A DNA stretch of 18,036 nt, taken from an uncultured Oxalobacteraceae bacterium (lineage in GTDB: Bacteria; Pseudomonadota; Gammaproteobacteria; Burkholderiales; Burkholderiaceae). The translations under genes and the position numbers were made by a program. A model generated the notes under the pieces. That model was not told the DNA's origin. It saw only the letters and a program-made list of their open reading frames with translations, and made no database searches. The stretch lies in NCBI GenBank assembly GCA_946478765.1, contig CAMLDH010000039.1, positions 1 through 18,036 on the forward strand. The letters run 5' to 3'. Below are positions 8,088 to 17,778 of this stretch, piece by piece (the first letter of the stretch is position 1; each line of letters opens with the position of its first letter).

Positions 8088-8097
8088 TGCAAAAAAA

Positions 8098-9174
8098 TTA
8101 TTTCCAAATATTCCACGAGGTCTGCATCCACGCAGCGACGATCAACAAATACCCTAAGGTAAGCGGAATGAATACTTTCCACCCAAGACGCATAATCTGG
8201 TCGTAGCGGTAACGCGGAAATGATGCGCGTGCCCAAATAAAAATCGTCACGACCAGGAAGGTCTTGAGGCCCAACCAGATCCAGCCCGGAATCCAGTTGA
8301 TCAGCACCGAATCGAATGGCGACAGCCAGCCGCCCAAGAACATCAACGATGCGAGCATCGAAATCAGAATCATGTTCGCATATTCAGCCAGGAAGAACAT
8401 CGCGAACGACATGCCGGAATATTCAACCATGTGCCCCGCCACGATTTCCGACTCGCCTTCGACTACGTCGAATGGATGACGGTTGGTTTCCGCAATCCCC
8501 GAAATCACATAGACGAAAAACATCGGCAACAAGGGCAACCAGTTCCACGACAGGAAATTCAAGCCCATTCCGGCAAACATGCCTCTGGATTGCGACATCA
8601 CGATATCGGTGAGATTGAGACTGCCCGACACCATCAACACGATCACAAACACGAAACCCATCGGAATTTCGTAGGAGATCATCTGCGCTGAAGCACGCAT
8701 CGCCCCGAGGAATGCATATTTAGAATTCGATGCCCATCCGGCGATGATGACACCGTAGACTTCCATGGACGCGATGGCCATGACGAATAACAGTCCCGCA
8801 TTGACATTGGCCAACACAGTTTCCGGTCCAAATGGAATCACTGCCCATGCGGCCAACGCCGGCATGATGGTCATGATAGGTGCGATCACAAACAGCGCCT
8901 TGTTCGCCTTCTCCGGAATAACGATCTCCTTGAGAAGCAGTTTCAACGCATCGGCGATTGGCTGCAGCAAACCAGCGGGACCTACCCGGTTAGGTCCAAG
9001 ACGGATATGCATCCAGCCGATCGCCTTACGCTCCCAAAGCGTCAAATAGGCGACACACCCCATCAGTGGCAATACAACCACGATGATTTTCACCAGATTC
9101 CAGATCAGCGGCCATAAAAACCCAAACCAATTTTGGCCAGTCGCTTGAACAAGCGCGAGCATTTGATCCATCAT
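8098..9174 (-). CDS. nuoH: NADH-quinone oxidoreductase subunit H
   Basis: A 358-residue protein with eight membrane helices, equivalent to ND1. It forms most of the quinone tunnel and links the peripheral arm to the membrane arm. Conserved features are [19 protein letters not shown] near the N-terminus and the acidic [20 protein letters not shown] loop, which contacts the Q site. The ATG at 9174 overlaps the nuoG stop as ATGA and has GGAG five bases ahead. A second ATG follows directly and could also serve. It ends at 8098, right beside the tandem repeats. Confidence 0.97.
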   Translation of the reverse strand: MMDQMLALVQATGQNWFGFLWPLIWNLVKIIVVVLPLMGCVAYLTLWERKAIGWMHIRLGPNRVGPAGLLQPIADALKLLLKEIVIPEKANKALFVIAPIMTIMPALAAWAVIPFGPETVLANVNAGLLFVMAIASMEVYGVIIAGWASNSKYAFLGAMRASAQMISYEIPMGFVFVIVLMVSGSLNLTDIVMSQSRGMFAGMGLNFLSWNWLPLLPMFFVYVISGIAETNRHPFDVVEGESEIVAGHMVEYSGMSFAMFFLAEYANMILISMLASLMFLGGWLSPFDSVLINWIPGWIWLGLKTFLVVTIFIWARASFPRYRYDQIMRLGWKVFIPLTLGYLLIVAAWMQTSWNIWK

Positions 9175-11513
9175 GCCTTCTCCACGGTGATCGGGCCGAA
9201 CATCGCGCCCAGCGTGCTGGTGGAAATATGCGCCGCTGCCAGGCGGACCACGTTGTCAGGCAAAGTCTTGTCCATACCGACCGATAGAATCGCGCTGCCC
9301 TCACCCTGCTTGATCTGCACCGCTGCGCCTTCATGGACACCGAGCTTTTGCGCAAACGCGGTCGACACCCATGCCTTGGGCGCTTTCGCATCGGCTGTTT
9401 GCTGCAAGGACTCGGCGCGTCGCACGATTGCATCGGTGAAATAAATCGGCACATCCGCGACCCGCTCCAACTGCATGTCGGCACTGGCACCAATCACGGC
9501 CGCATGCGGCTGTGCGTGTGCGAAATTGTTCAGATGTGCAGTTAGATCCACTGCATCCAATGTTTTCGCGCCAAGGATTTCAGCGCGAATCGATTCGGAC
9601 GTTTCATAATCGAAACCGGAAATACCCAGCAGATTGCCTAATACGCGCAGCACTTTCCAGGCCGGACGTGTTTCACCCAGCGGTTTGACGGTGCCGTTGA
9701 AACTTTGGGCACGACCTTCGCAATTGATGAAGGTGCCGGAAGTTTCCGAGAACGGCGCAATCGGCAACAACACGTCAGCGTAATCCATGCCCTGCTTGAA
9801 GGCGGACATCACGACCACCATATCCGCCTGGTCCAGCGCAGTGCGCGCGACTTGCGGATTGAAACTGTCAAATTTTGGTTCTGCATTCAGCAATACATAT
9901 GCTTTGCGCGCTTGCGCAAACGCTTGCTGCGCATTTGCACCCTTGCCTGGAATTGCATTGGCGAGATAACCACCGACGGTATTTGCCGCTTCGGTCAAAT
10001 ACCCGAATTTTGCATCGGTGTTCAGAGCAATCCATTCTGCTGCAGCGTGTAATTGCGACGCTTGCGGGTGTTGTGCAGCAGCATTACCGAGCAACACTGC
10101 ATTGGCGTCGCCGGACAACAGACTAGCGGCAATTTGCTGTGCCTCGGCGGAAGCTTGCACTTTGTCGAATCCAGCAGGCGCAGCGATATCCTTCGCCCGT
10201 GCAATCGCCGCAATAATTTCAGCCAGCGCAGCTGGCCACGCAGATGGCGCCTTGATCATTTTGTTAGCAACAGGCATCAGCAAATCGTCGTCCACTGCAT
10301 GCAAAATGCTGAGCTTTCCGCCATGCTTTACCGCTTGGCGCAAACGCGCTGCCAACAGCGGATGATCCTTGCGCAGGAAAGAGCCAATTACAAATGCACG
10401 CTTCAAATGGTCCACTTCCGCAATCGGCATACCCAACCACGGGGTGACCTTGCCATCGAGCGCGAAATCGGACTGGCGCAGGCGGAAATCGACGTTATCA
10501 GAGCCTAGGCCGCGCATCAGTTTCTGCAGCAAACTCAGTTCTTCCAGCGTGGAGTAAGGGGTGGCAAGCGCGGCGATTGCATCAGTGCCATGTTCATGCG
10601 TAATATTGTGCAAACCATGGGCAACATATTCCAGCGCCGTCTGCCAGTCGGTTTCCTGCCATTGACCGTCCTGCTTGAGCATGGGTTTCGTCAAGCGCTC
10701 GTCGCTATTCAAGGCTTCGTATGCGAACCGGTCCTTGTCGGACAGCCAGCATTCGTTGATCGCCTCATTCTCCAGCGGCAGAACGCGCATTACCTGGCCG
10801 CCCTTGACCTGCACGATCAGGTTGGTACCCAGACCGTCATGTGGACTCACCGATTTGCGGCGCGACAATTCCCAAGTACGAGCGCTGTAGCGGAACGGCT
10901 TGGAAGTCAACGCACCGACCGGGCACAGATCGATCATGTTGCCCGACAATTCGGAATCGACAGTCTTACCTACGAATGAAGTGATCTCTGCATGTTCACC
11001 ACGGTTCAGCATGCCGAATTCCATTACGCCGGCGATTTCTTGGCCGAAGCGCACGCAACGGGTGCAGTGAATGCAACGGCTCATTTCTCGCATCGAGATC
11101 AGGGGGCCGACTTCTTTCGGTGTCACAACGCGCTTTTCTTCTTCGTAACGCGAGGACGATGCTCCGTAGCCGACCGCCAAGTCCTGCAACTGGCACTCGC
11201 CGCCTTGATCGCAAATCGGGCAATCGAGTGGGTGGTTGATCAGCAAAAATTCCATCACGCCTTTTTGCGCCTTGATCGCCTTGTCGCTGTTGGAGCGCAC
11301 GATCATGCCGGCAGTGACCGGGGTCGCGCACGCAGGTAACGGCTTCGGCGCCTTTTCGACTTCGACCAGGCACATACGGCAGTTGGCCGCGATGGACAAT
11401 TTTTTGTGATAGCAAAAATGCGGGATATAGGTGCCAAGCTTGTTGGCAGCGTCCATCACCATGCTGCCCTCTTGGACCTCAACTTTTTTGCCGTCTATTT
11501 CGATTTCTACCAT
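9171..11513 (-). CDS. nuoG: NADH-quinone oxidoreductase subunit G
   Basis: A 780-residue iron-sulfur subunit of the NADH module. Seen in order: a [2Fe-2S] site (C34, C45, C48, C62), the His-Cys3 [4Fe-4S] site N5 (H94, C98, C101, C107) and the [4Fe-4S] site N4 (C147, C150, C153, C197). A long molybdopterin-oxidoreductase-like domain with no catalytic metal role follows. The extra N7 cysteine motif of E. coli NuoG is absent after residue 210, so this is the mitochondrial-like form. The ATG at 11513 fits the family start MVEIEIDGK but has only an A-rich leader and no good ribosome binding site. nuoF ends 45 bases upstream and nuoH overlaps the stop. Confidence 0.97.
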   Translation of the reverse strand: MVEIEIDGKKVEVQEGSMVMDAANKLGTYIPHFCYHKKLSIAANCRMCLVEVEKAPKPLPACATPVTAGMIVRSNSDKAIKAQKGVMEFLLINHPLDCPICDQGGECQLQDLAVGYGASSSRYEEEKRVVTPKEVGPLISMREMSRCIHCTRCVRFGQEIAGVMEFGMLNRGEHAEITSFVGKTVDSELSGNMIDLCPVGALTSKPFRYSARTWELSRRKSVSPHDGLGTNLIVQVKGGQVMRVLPLENEAINECWLSDKDRFAYEALNSDERLTKPMLKQDGQWQETDWQTALEYVAHGLHNITHEHGTDAIAALATPYSTLEELSLLQKLMRGLGSDNVDFRLRQSDFALDGKVTPWLGMPIAEVDHLKRAFVIGSFLRKDHPLLAARLRQAVKHGGKLSILHAVDDDLLMPVANKMIKAPSAWPAALAEIIAAIARAKDIAAPAGFDKVQASAEAQQIAASLLSGDANAVLLGNAAAQHPQASQLHAAAEWIALNTDAKFGYLTEAANTVGGYLANAIPGKGANAQQAFAQARKAYVLLNAEPKFDSFNPQVARTALDQADMVVVMSAFKQGMDYADVLLPIAPFSETSGTFINCEGRAQSFNGTVKPLGETRPAWKVLRVLGNLLGISGFDYETSESIRAEILGAKTLDAVDLTAHLNNFAHAQPHAAVIGASADMQLERVADVPIYFTDAIVRRAESLQQTADAKAPKAWVSTAFAQKLGVHEGAAVQIKQGEGSAILSVGMDKTLPDNVVRLAAAHISTSTLGAMFGPITVEKA

Positions 11514-11558
11514 GGCTTTGCTTTTTTGCCGTAGGGCGCGTCGGGCGCACCGTGTTCG

Positions 11559-12854
11559 TTAAACGTAAGCGGGCACCAAGCAATGCTTGTGCTCAATGTG
11601 ATATTCAAATTCTTCGCGGAAATTCTTGATCATGGCACGTACCGGCATCGCTGCCGCATCGCCCAGTGCGCAAATCGTGCGACCCTGGATGTTGTCGGCA
11701 ATCGAATTGAGCATTTCCAAGTCGTCCGCACGGCCCTGACCGTGTTCGATCCGGTGCACCATGCGATACAACCAACCGGTGCCTTCACGGCACGGCGTAC
11801 ATTGACCGCACGACTCTTCGAAATAAAAGTACGACAGACGCAGCAGCGACTTGACCATGCAGCGGGTTTCATCCATCACGATCACCGCACCGGAACCCAG
11901 CATTGATCCGGCTTTCGCGATTGAATCGTAGTCCATGTCGGTGGCCATCATGACCTCACCGGTCAGAACCGGCATCGACGATCCGCCAGGGATGACCGCC
12001 TTGATCTTCTTGCCGTCGCGCATGCCGCCCGCCAACTCCAGCAATTTGGCAAACGGTGTACCGAGCGGCACTTCGTAGTTGCCCGGCTTTGTGACGTCGC
12101 CCGACATCGAAAAGATCTTGGTACCGCCGTTGTTCGGCTTGCCCAAAGCCGCATAGGCTGCCCCACCCATGTTCATCACGAACGGCACAGCTGCAAAAGT
12201 CTCGGTGTTATTGATCGTGGTCGGCTTGCCGTACAAACCGAAGCTTGCCGGGAAAGGCGGCTTGAAACGCGGCTGCCCCTTTTTACCTTCGAGCGATTCG
12301 AGCAAAGCGGTCTCTTCGCCGCAGATGTACGCACCAAAACCATGAAATGCATGCAACTGGAAATTGAAGTCGCTGCCCATGATCCGGTCGCCAAGGAAAC
12401 CGGCAGCGCGCGCTTCTTCCAGCGCCTCTTCGAAACGCTCGTAGTCGGCCCAAATCTCGCCATGGATATAGTTGTAGCCGACCGTAATGCCCATCGCATA
12501 GGCACCGATCGCCATGCCTTCGATCAATGCATGGGGGTTGTAGCGAATGATGTCGCGATCCTTGAATGTACCCGGCTCGCCTTCATCGGTATTGCAGACT
12601 AGGTATTTCTGCCCCGGAAACTGGCGCGGCATGAAACTCCACTTCAAACCAGTCGGGAAGCCCGCGCCGCCGCGACCGCGCAGCGATGACGCCTTCAATT
12701 CCGCGATCACCTGTTCCGGCGTGATCTTGTCGCTCAGGATGCGCTTGAGCGCCTCGTAGCCGCCGCGCTTGACGTAATCCGCCAGGCGCCAGTTCTGGCC
12801 ATCGAGACCCGCGAGGATGAGAGGATCGATATGACGATTGTGCAGGGAGGTCAT
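11559..12854 (-). CDS. nuoF: NADH-quinone oxidoreductase subunit F (NADH/FMN binding)
   Basis: A 431-residue flavoprotein where NADH is oxidised. The glycine-rich [10 protein letters not shown] at residues 60-69 and the following [15 protein letters not shown] belong to the NADH and FMN site. The N3 [4Fe-4S] cluster ligands are C349, C352 and C355 in [12 protein letters not shown], plus C395. Electrons pass from FMN to N3 and on to NuoE and NuoG. The ATG at 12854 overlaps the nuoE stop as ATGA and has a strong GAGGTGA seven bases ahead, so the start is secure. The length is typical of the betaproteobacterial protein. Confidence 0.98.
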   Translation of the reverse strand: MTSLHNRHIDPLILAGLDGQNWRLADYVKRGGYEALKRILSDKITPEQVIAELKASSLRGRGGAGFPTGLKWSFMPRQFPGQKYLVCNTDEGEPGTFKDRDIIRYNPHALIEGMAIGAYAMGITVGYNYIHGEIWADYERFEEALEEARAAGFLGDRIMGSDFNFQLHAFHGFGAYICGEETALLESLEGKKGQPRFKPPFPASFGLYGKPTTINNTETFAAVPFVMNMGGAAYAALGKPNNGGTKIFSMSGDVTKPGNYEVPLGTPFAKLLELAGGMRDGKKIKAVIPGGSSMPVLTGEVMMATDMDYDSIAKAGSMLGSGAVIVMDETRCMVKSLLRLSYFYFEESCGQCTPCREGTGWLYRMVHRIEHGQGRADDLEMLNSIADNIQGRTICALGDAAAMPVRAMIKNFREEFEYHIEHKHCLVPAYV

Positions 12855-13342
12855 TTCGGGGTCACCTCGTTAAGCTCCTCCACCAGTGCATCAATTTTTT
12901 CGTCCGACATGAAACTGCACATGCGCTTGTTGTTCACCAGCATGACAGGCGCATCGCCGCAAGCCCCCATGCATTCACCCTCGACCAGAGTGAACTGGCC
13001 GTCAGTCGTGGTTTCCTTGTAATCGACGCCAAGCTTGTGCTTCAGGTAGTGTGCAGCCTTCTCGCCGCCCGACAACGCGCACGGCAAGTTCGTGCAAACA
13101 GAAATCTTGTGTTTGCCGGCCGGCTTGACGTTATACATGTTGTAGAAGGTCGCGACTTCCTGCACCGCGATCGCAGGCATGCCGAGATAATCGGCGACAT
13201 CCTGCATCACTTCTGGTGCGAGCCAGCCCTTTTCATCCTGAGCAATGGCAAGAGCCGCCATCACTGCGGACTGCTTTTGATCTGCCGGGAATTTCGCAAC
13301 CTCGCGATCGATTCGTTTATACGCTTGTTCTGATAACAGCAT
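12851..13342 (-). CDS. nuoE: NADH-quinone oxidoreductase subunit E
   Basis: A 163-residue thioredoxin-fold [2Fe-2S] protein of the NADH module. The N1a cluster ligands are C83 and C88 (CTNLPC) with C124 and C128 (CMGAC), the standard spacing. The N-terminal helical part ([17 protein letters not shown]) is typical of the family. The ATG at 13342 has GAGG eight bases ahead. It follows nuoD after 27 bases and overlaps nuoF by four bases, which suggests coupled synthesis of the two NADH-module partners. Confidence 0.97.
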   Translation of the reverse strand: MLLSEQAYKRIDREVAKFPADQKQSAVMAALAIAQDEKGWLAPEVMQDVADYLGMPAIAVQEVATFYNMYNVKPAGKHKISVCTNLPCALSGGEKAAHYLKHKLGVDYKETTTDGQFTLVEGECMGACGDAPVMLVNNKRMCSFMSDEKIDALVEELNEVTPK

Positions 13343-13369
13343 TGTCTATGCCTCAAATATCGACGCGGC

Positions 13370-14623
13370 TTAGCGGTCGATTTCCCCAAACACAATATCT
13401 TGCGTACCAATGATCGTTACTGCATCGGCAATCATATGACCTTTTGCCATTTCGTCCAGGCCCTGCAAATGCGCAAAGCCGGGGGCGCGAATCTTCATGC
13501 GGTAAGGCTTGTTCGCGCCGTCCGACACCAGATAAATGCCGAATTCGCCTTTCGGATGTTCAATCGCCGCATACGCTTCGCCCGGCGGCATGTGGAAACC
13601 TTCGGTGAACAGCTTGAAGTGGTGAATCAGCTCTTCCATGTTCGACTTCATGTCCACGCGCGATGGCGGCGCCACCTTGTGATTGTCGGTCATGACGGGA
13701 CCCGGATTGTTGCGCAGCCATTCGACGCATTGCTTGATGATGCGGTTCGACTGGCGCATTTCTTCCACGCGCACCAGATAGCGGTCATAGCAATCGCCAT
13801 TGGTGCCGACTGGAATATCGAAATCGAGCAAGTCATAGACTTCGTACGGCTGCTTCTTGCGCAAATCCCATTCGATACCGGAACCGCGCAACATCGGGCC
13901 GGTGAACCCCATCGCTTTGGCACGCTCGGGCGAAACCACGCCGATGCCGACCAAGCGCTGTTTCCAGATGCGGTTATCGGTCAGCAGTGTCTCGTATTCG
14001 TCGACGTAGTGTGGGAAGCGGTTGGTGAAATCCTCGACAAAGTCGAGCAGCGAACCCTGACGATTTTCATTGAGTTGCTTGATCGCCTTTTCATTTTTCA
14101 GTAGCGATGCACCATGCTTCGGCATTGTATCCGGCAAATCGCGATAGACGCCACCTGGACGATAGTACGCGGCATGCAGGCGTGCGCCCGACACCGCTTC
14201 ATAGCAGTCCATCAAATCTTCACGCTCGCGGAATGCATACAGGAATACCGCCATCGCGCCAACGTCCAGCGCATGCGCTCCGATCCACAGCAAATGGTTC
14301 AGCAAGCGCGTAATCTCGTCGAACATCACGCGAATGTATTGCGCGCGCAGCGGCACTTCGAGGCACAACAGCTTCTCGATTGCCATCACGTAGGCATGCT
14401 CGTTGCACATCATCGATACGTAATCGAGACGGTCCATGTACGGCACGGATTGCAAATAGGTTTTTTGCTCGGCCAGCTTTTCCGTCGCGCGGTGCAACAG
14501 GCCAATATGCGGATCGGCGCGCTGAATGACTTCACCGTCCAACTCCAGCACGAGACGCAACACGCCATGTGCCGCCGGATGTTGCGGACCGAAGTTGAGA
14601 GTGTAATTCTTGATTTCAGCCAT
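13370..14623 (-). CDS. nuoD: NADH-quinone oxidoreductase subunit D (49 kDa)
   Basis: A 417-residue subunit related to the large subunit of NiFe hydrogenases but without the metal site. It builds the head of the quinone pocket with NuoB. The conserved [13 protein letters not shown] at residues 12-24 holds the quinone-site histidine, and SMMCNEHAY holds the matching tyrosine. The C-terminus ends in DIVFGEIDR, the conserved family ending. It is a separate gene from nuoC, unlike the fused nuoCD of E. coli. The ATG at 14623 shares one base with the nuoC stop (TAATG) and has GGGA ahead. Confidence 0.98.
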   Translation of the reverse strand: MAEIKNYTLNFGPQHPAAHGVLRLVLELDGEVIQRADPHIGLLHRATEKLAEQKTYLQSVPYMDRLDYVSMMCNEHAYVMAIEKLLCLEVPLRAQYIRVMFDEITRLLNHLLWIGAHALDVGAMAVFLYAFREREDLMDCYEAVSGARLHAAYYRPGGVYRDLPDTMPKHGASLLKNEKAIKQLNENRQGSLLDFVEDFTNRFPHYVDEYETLLTDNRIWKQRLVGIGVVSPERAKAMGFTGPMLRGSGIEWDLRKKQPYEVYDLLDFDIPVGTNGDCYDRYLVRVEEMRQSNRIIKQCVEWLRNNPGPVMTDNHKVAPPSRVDMKSNMEELIHHFKLFTEGFHMPPGEAYAAIEHPKGEFGIYLVSDGANKPYRMKIRAPGFAHLQGLDEMAKGHMIADAVTIIGTQDIVFGEIDR

Positions 14624-15219
14624 TATTTGATCCCGTAAGTTTCTTCACGAATCACGCGCGGCACAATCTCGCGCGGCTCAATCGTCACGGGCTGATAAAT
14701 CACGCGCTTTTGCTCGGGGTCGTAACGCATCTCGACATAGCCAGACACCGGAAAGTCCTTGCGGAACGGATGACCGATGAAGCCATAGTCGGTCAAAATA
14801 CGGCGCAAATCGTTGTGGCCGTCAAACAGAATGCCGAAGAAATCGAATGCCTCGCGCTCATACCAATTGGCCGACGGCCAGATATCGATCACCGACGCCA
14901 CCACCGGCATGTCATCGTCCGGCGCAAACACGCGCACGCGCAGGCGCCAGTTATGTGCGATCGACAGCAGGTGGGAAACCGCCGCAAACCGCGGCCCCTC
15001 CCAAACACCATCGCCGTAGGTCGAATAGTCGACGCCGCACAGATCAATCAATTCTTCGAAATGCAGATCGGCGTGATCACGCAACACGCGCATTGCAGAA
15101 AAATAATTCGCCGCGCCCACTACGACAGTCACCTCGTCCACCGCAACCGTCAGACTTTGAATGTGGTCGCCAAGGGCATTGCGCAGCGCTGCTTCGAGAG
15201 TTTCAAGTTTGGTGGTCAT
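14623..15219 (-). CDS. nuoC: NADH-quinone oxidoreductase subunit C (30 kDa)
   Basis: A 198-residue peripheral-arm subunit with no cofactor. It supports the NuoB-NuoD core. The signature of the 30-kDa family is clear: [20 protein letters not shown] followed by [19 protein letters not shown]. The start ATG at 15219 has a weak GAG about eight bases ahead. It follows nuoB after 21 bases and joins nuoD through a TAATG overlap. Confidence 0.97.
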   Translation of the reverse strand: MTTKLETLEAALRNALGDHIQSLTVAVDEVTVVVGAANYFSAMRVLRDHADLHFEELIDLCGVDYSTYGDGVWEGPRFAAVSHLLSIAHNWRLRVRVFAPDDDMPVVASVIDIWPSANWYEREAFDFFGILFDGHNDLRRILTDYGFIGHPFRKDFPVSGYVEMRYDPEQKRVIYQPVTIEPREIVPRVIREETYGIK

Positions 15220-15240
15220 ATGCTTAACTCGGCTGGCCTC

Positions 15241-15717
15241 TTAGCGTGCAATCGTATTGGTGCGCTTGATCTTGTTCTGCAGTTGCATGATGCCGTACAG
15301 CAGCGCTTCCGCGGTAGGGGGGCAGCCCGGCACATATACATCCACAGGCACGATACGATCGCAGCCGCGCACCACCGAGTAGGAGTAATGGTAATAGCCA
15401 CCGCCGTTTGCGCAGGAACCCATGGAGATAACCCAGCGCGGCTCGGCCATCTGGTCGTACACCTTGCGCAATGCCGGCGCCATCTTGTTGCACAGTGTGC
15501 CGGCCACGATCATCACATCGGATTGACGCGGCGACGGGCGAAACACGATGCCAAAACGATCCAGATCGTAACGCGATGCGCCTGCATGCATCATTTCTAC
15601 GGCACAGCATGCCAAACCGAATGTCATCGGCCACATCGAACCGGTACGTGTCCAGTTGATGAGCTTGTCTGCAGTGGTGGTGACAAAACCTTCGCTCAAT
15701 ACACCTTCAATTGACAT
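15241..15717 (-). CDS. nuoB: NADH-quinone oxidoreductase subunit B (cluster N2)
   Basis: A 158-residue subunit that binds the terminal [4Fe-4S] cluster N2, which reduces ubiquinone. The four ligands are visible: the adjacent pair C37 and C38 in [11 protein letters not shown]102 in GSCANGGG and C132 in VPGCPP. The length and the [13 protein letters not shown] core are standard. The ATG at 15717 is three bases after the nuoA stop, with GGAG six bases ahead inside nuoA, so translation is probably coupled. Confidence 0.98.
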   Translation of the reverse strand: MSIEGVLSEGFVTTTADKLINWTRTGSMWPMTFGLACCAVEMMHAGASRYDLDRFGIVFRPSPRQSDVMIVAGTLCNKMAPALRKVYDQMAEPRWVISMGSCANGGGYYHYSYSVVRGCDRIVPVDVYVPGCPPTAEALLYGIMQLQNKIKRTNTIAR

Positions 15718-15720
15718 GAC

Positions 15721-16092
15721 TCACTCCCAATCCAGGGCACCTTTCTTCCAGATGTACCAGAACCCGACCACGAATTCAGCGATAAACACCAGCATCGTCA
15801 CGAAACCAGCCCAGCCGAGGTCGCGCATGGCAACACCCCACGGGAAGAAAAATGCGGTTTCCAAGTCGAACAAAATAAAAAGAATCGCAATGAGGTAGTA
15901 GCGCACATCGAACTTCATGCGCGCATCTTCAAATGCCTCAAAGCCGCATTCGTACGGGGATGTTTTTGCAGCATCGGGCTTGAACGGCGCTATAAGGCGA
16001 CCAAGCACTTGAGGCACAACACCCACACCGATACCAACGAGAATAAAGAGAAGTACAGGGAAATAATTTTCGAGGTTCACGATAAGTCGCAT
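15721..16092 (-). CDS. nuoA: NADH-quinone oxidoreductase subunit A
   Basis: A 123-residue protein with three membrane helices, equivalent to ND3. The conserved loop [20 protein letters not shown] carries the cysteine that senses the active or resting state in ND3. The helix [19 protein letters not shown] follows. The frame stays open upstream to 16239, but that part would run through the terminator hairpin and into the tRNA gene, so I rejected it. The ATG at 16092 gives the family length but has a poor ribosome binding site. A GTG at 16080 (start VNLENYF) is an alternative. It is the first gene of the nuo operon. Confidence 0.95.
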   Translation of the reverse strand: MRLIVNLENYFPVLLFILVGIGVGVVPQVLGRLIAPFKPDAAKTSPYECGFEAFEDARMKFDVRYYLIAILFILFDLETAFFFPWGVAMRDLGWAGFVTMLVFIAEFVVGFWYIWKKGALDWE

Positions 16093-16154
16093 GTATGGGC
16101 GATTGGCTGATTGACTAGGTGGATAACACACCAAATCAAACACAACCCCTCGAC

Positions 16155-16189
16155 AAAAAGCCAGCTCAGGCATGCCCTTCGCTGGCTTT
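16155..16189 (-). terminator. Intrinsic-terminator-like hairpin between tRNA-Leu and nuoA
   Basis: AAAGCCAGC (16157-16165) pairs perfectly with GCTGGCTTT (16181-16189) around a 15-base loop. On the minus strand the stem is followed directly by a run of five T. It lies nine bases past the encoded CCA of the tRNA, where a tRNA terminator is expected. It also lies 62 bases ahead of the nuoA start, so it would separate nuo from the upstream genes unless read through. Confidence 0.7.
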
Positions 16190-16197
16190 GCTCTTTT

Positions 16198-16282
16198 TGG
16201 TGCCGACGGCGAGACTCGAACTCGCACAGCTTGCGCCACTACCCCCTCAAGATAGCGTGTCTACCAATTTCACCACGTCGGC
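16198..16282 (-). tRNA. tRNA-Leu, anticodon GAG
   Basis: An 85-base class II tRNA that begins GCCGACG and ends CGTCGGC-A-CCA, with a perfect seven-pair acceptor stem and an encoded CCA. The D-arm (GTG/CAC), the anticodon stem CTATC/GGTAG with the seven-base loop TTGAGGG, a short variable arm and the T-arm with TTCGAGT are all visible. The anticodon GAG is at 16246-16248, so it reads CUC and CUU leucine codons. It sits between secG and nuoA, as in many Burkholderiales. Confidence 0.97.
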
Positions 16283-16293
16283 TTCAGTCTGCT

Positions 16294-16323
16294 ATTTTAA
16301 CCTGTTTCAGCGCTTTTGTTCAA
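16294..16323 (-). promoter_or_regulatory. Putative sigma70 promoter for tRNA-Leu
   Basis: On the minus strand TTGAAC (16318-16323) and TAAAAT (16294-16299) are 18 bases apart. The expected start point is only about five bases before the tRNA, which suits a tRNA gene. Not tested; the call rests on matches to the consensus and on position. Confidence 0.55.
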
Positions 16324-16367
16324 CGCACAATTGCACTAAAACAATGCGAAAACCAAATCAAGATCAA

Positions 16368-16769
16368 TTATTTCGGAATTTGATTCGATTGACCCGCTGC
16401 GCCTACCGGCGCACTCGGCGCAGCTTGCGATCCAGCATTAGCGGCGGGCGCAGTAGCAGGCGCGGCCGGTACGGAACCCGCCGCAGGTGTCGCCGGCAAA
16501 TTATCCATCACGCCACCACTCACTGTTGTGTGCTTGCCGCCAAAGTACGCCAATGCCAGAGTCGCGGCAAAGAACACCGCCGCAGCGAAGCCGGTCGACT
16601 TGGACAGGAAGTTGGATGAACCGGTTGCGCCAAACAAACTGCCCGAAGCGCCGGAACCGAACGCCGCCCCCATGTCGGCACCCTTGCCGTGCTGCAGAAG
16701 CACCAAGCCGATGATGGCCAGCGCGGACAGCACCTGAATGACGATGATAATAGTCAGAAGCGTATTCAT
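16368..16769 (-). CDS. secG: Preprotein translocase subunit SecG
   Basis: A 133-residue inner-membrane protein of the SecYEG channel, which supports SecA-driven export. Two membrane helices are seen at about residues 3-25 and 59-77. The conserved QHGKGADMGAAFGSGASGSLFG cytoplasmic loop lies between them, with the FLSK segment just before the second helix. The last 45 residues are a low-complexity Ala/Pro/Gly tail, common in betaproteobacterial SecG and of unknown use. The ATG at 16769 has GGAAA about seven bases ahead. It follows tpiA by 56 bases, probably on the same transcript, and lies upstream of tRNA-Leu. Confidence 0.96.
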   Translation of the reverse strand: MNTLLTIIIVIQVLSALAIIGLVLLQHGKGADMGAAFGSGASGSLFGATGSSNFLSKSTGFAAAVFFAATLALAYFGGKHTTVSGGVMDNLPATPAAGSVPAAPATAPAANAGSQAAPSAPVGAAGQSNQIPK

Positions 16770-16825
16770 TTAATGATTTCCAATCTCTGGTTAATTCTGT
16801 CGTTGCGACTCGTGGTCGAATATAT

Positions 16826-17575
16826 TCATGCTGCCGCGCGAATGATCTCGATGAAATCCGCCGCCTTTAACGCCGCCCCACCGATCAGGCCGCCGTCGAT
16901 ATCAGGCATTGCCAGCAACTCCCTTGCATTGTCGGGCTTCATGCTGCCACCATACAAAATCCGGACCTTGCCCACCACTGCCGCATCCTTTACCGCCAGC
17001 TTCGTGCGAATCATTGCGTGCACGTCTTGCGCCATTTGCGGTGTCGCTGTCTTGCCGGTGCCGATCGCCCAAACCGGCTCATATGCGATCACAATGTTCG
17101 CGAGATCGCCCGCACCGAGAGCCTGCAGGACTGCATCAATCTGCTGCCCTACCACCGCATCGGTCCGTCCTGCTTCGCGCTCGACCAAAGTCTCACCGAC
17201 GCAAACGATTGGAATCAAGCCGCTATGCAGCGCACGTACCGCTTTCTGCGCAACCGAAGCGTCGCTCTCGCCGTGATATGCGCGGCGCTCCGAGTGTCCG
17301 ACGAGCACGTATCTGCAACCGAAATCAAGCAGCATGGCCGCTGCCACCTCGCCCGTATAGGCACCCGCTTCATGCACGGAAAGATCCTGCGCCCCCGACG
17401 CAATCGGAGTCGCGGCTAATTCGGATTGGCATTGGGCGAGATAAGGAGTCGGCACACAGACGGCGACATCGCACGCCGGCCGCCCTAGTGCAGCCTTGAT
17501 CCCGGTTAACAATGCAGCATTGGCGGCGAGGCTGCCATTCATTTTCCAGTTACCGGCGACAAGTTTGCGACGCAT
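16826..17575 (-). CDS. tpiA: Triosephosphate isomerase
   Basis: A 249-residue glycolytic enzyme that interconverts dihydroxyacetone phosphate and glyceraldehyde 3-phosphate in the cytoplasm. All catalytic residues are present: N9 and K11 in GNWKMNG, the electrophile H94 in VGHSERR and the base E166 in [13 protein letters not shown], whose end is the mobile loop 6. The phosphate-binding GGSMKPDN and GGAAL segments follow near the C-terminus. Length is normal. The ATG at 17575 has AGG about six bases ahead. A promoter is visible about 30 bases upstream, so this is probably the first gene of the tpiA-secG unit. Confidence 0.98.
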   Translation of the reverse strand: MRRKLVAGNWKMNGSLAANAALLTGIKAALGRPACDVAVCVPTPYLAQCQSELAATPIASGAQDLSVHEAGAYTGEVAAAMLLDFGCRYVLVGHSERRAYHGESDASVAQKAVRALHSGLIPIVCVGETLVEREAGRTDAVVGQQIDAVLQALGAGDLANIVIAYEPVWAIGTGKTATPQMAQDVHAMIRTKLAVKDAAVVGKVRILYGGSMKPDNARELLAMPDIDGGLIGGAALKAADFIEIIRAAA

Positions 17576-17604
17576 AAATACCTAAAATTTTTCAATAACC
17601 CGGC

Positions 17605-17634
17605 ATTTTAACGCGTCGCGGCGAGGCGGGTCAA
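17605..17634 (-). promoter_or_regulatory. Putative sigma70 promoter for tpiA
   Basis: On the minus strand TTGACC (17629-17634) and TAAAAT (17605-17610) are 18 bases apart, each with five of six consensus bases. The predicted start point near 17598 gives a leader of about 23 bases. The spacing and hexamers closely resemble the tRNA-Leu promoter in this window. Confidence 0.6.
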
Positions 17635-17660
17635 ACCACGAGTACGGTTGGATGTAATTG

Positions 17661-17778
17661 AAAGTGCGGGAATTTCCTTTTTGCGATTTTCCCTCAGGCA
17701 TGAGGATCTGCAATGAATTGTGAAAGCTGCTGTCCAATGCCGCAAGGAAGTTGATGAGGCAGATAGAGCGAGGCGGCA
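17661..17778. other. Leader of the right-edge gene; possible mobile-element end
   Basis: Between the tpiA promoter and the right-edge reading frame lie a short palindrome GGAATTTCC (17669-17677) and a small hairpin CCTCA/TGAGG (17692-17696 with 17701-17705, loop GGCA). If the right-edge gene is a transposase, one terminal inverted repeat should lie here, but its partner is outside the window. I see no gene in this stretch. Confidence 0.25.

Noticed and set aside
14710..15714. A 334-codon open frame on the plus strand across nuoC and nuoB
   Set aside because: It lies wholly antisense to two highly conserved genes with intact cofactor ligands. The product is rich in His, Arg and Cys without any family signature, as expected for the complement of coding DNA.
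16093..16239. Longer nuoA reading frame with 49 extra residues
   Set aside because: The extension translates the terminator hairpin and the 3' part of tRNA-Leu, and it does not resemble NuoA, which starts near the first membrane helix.
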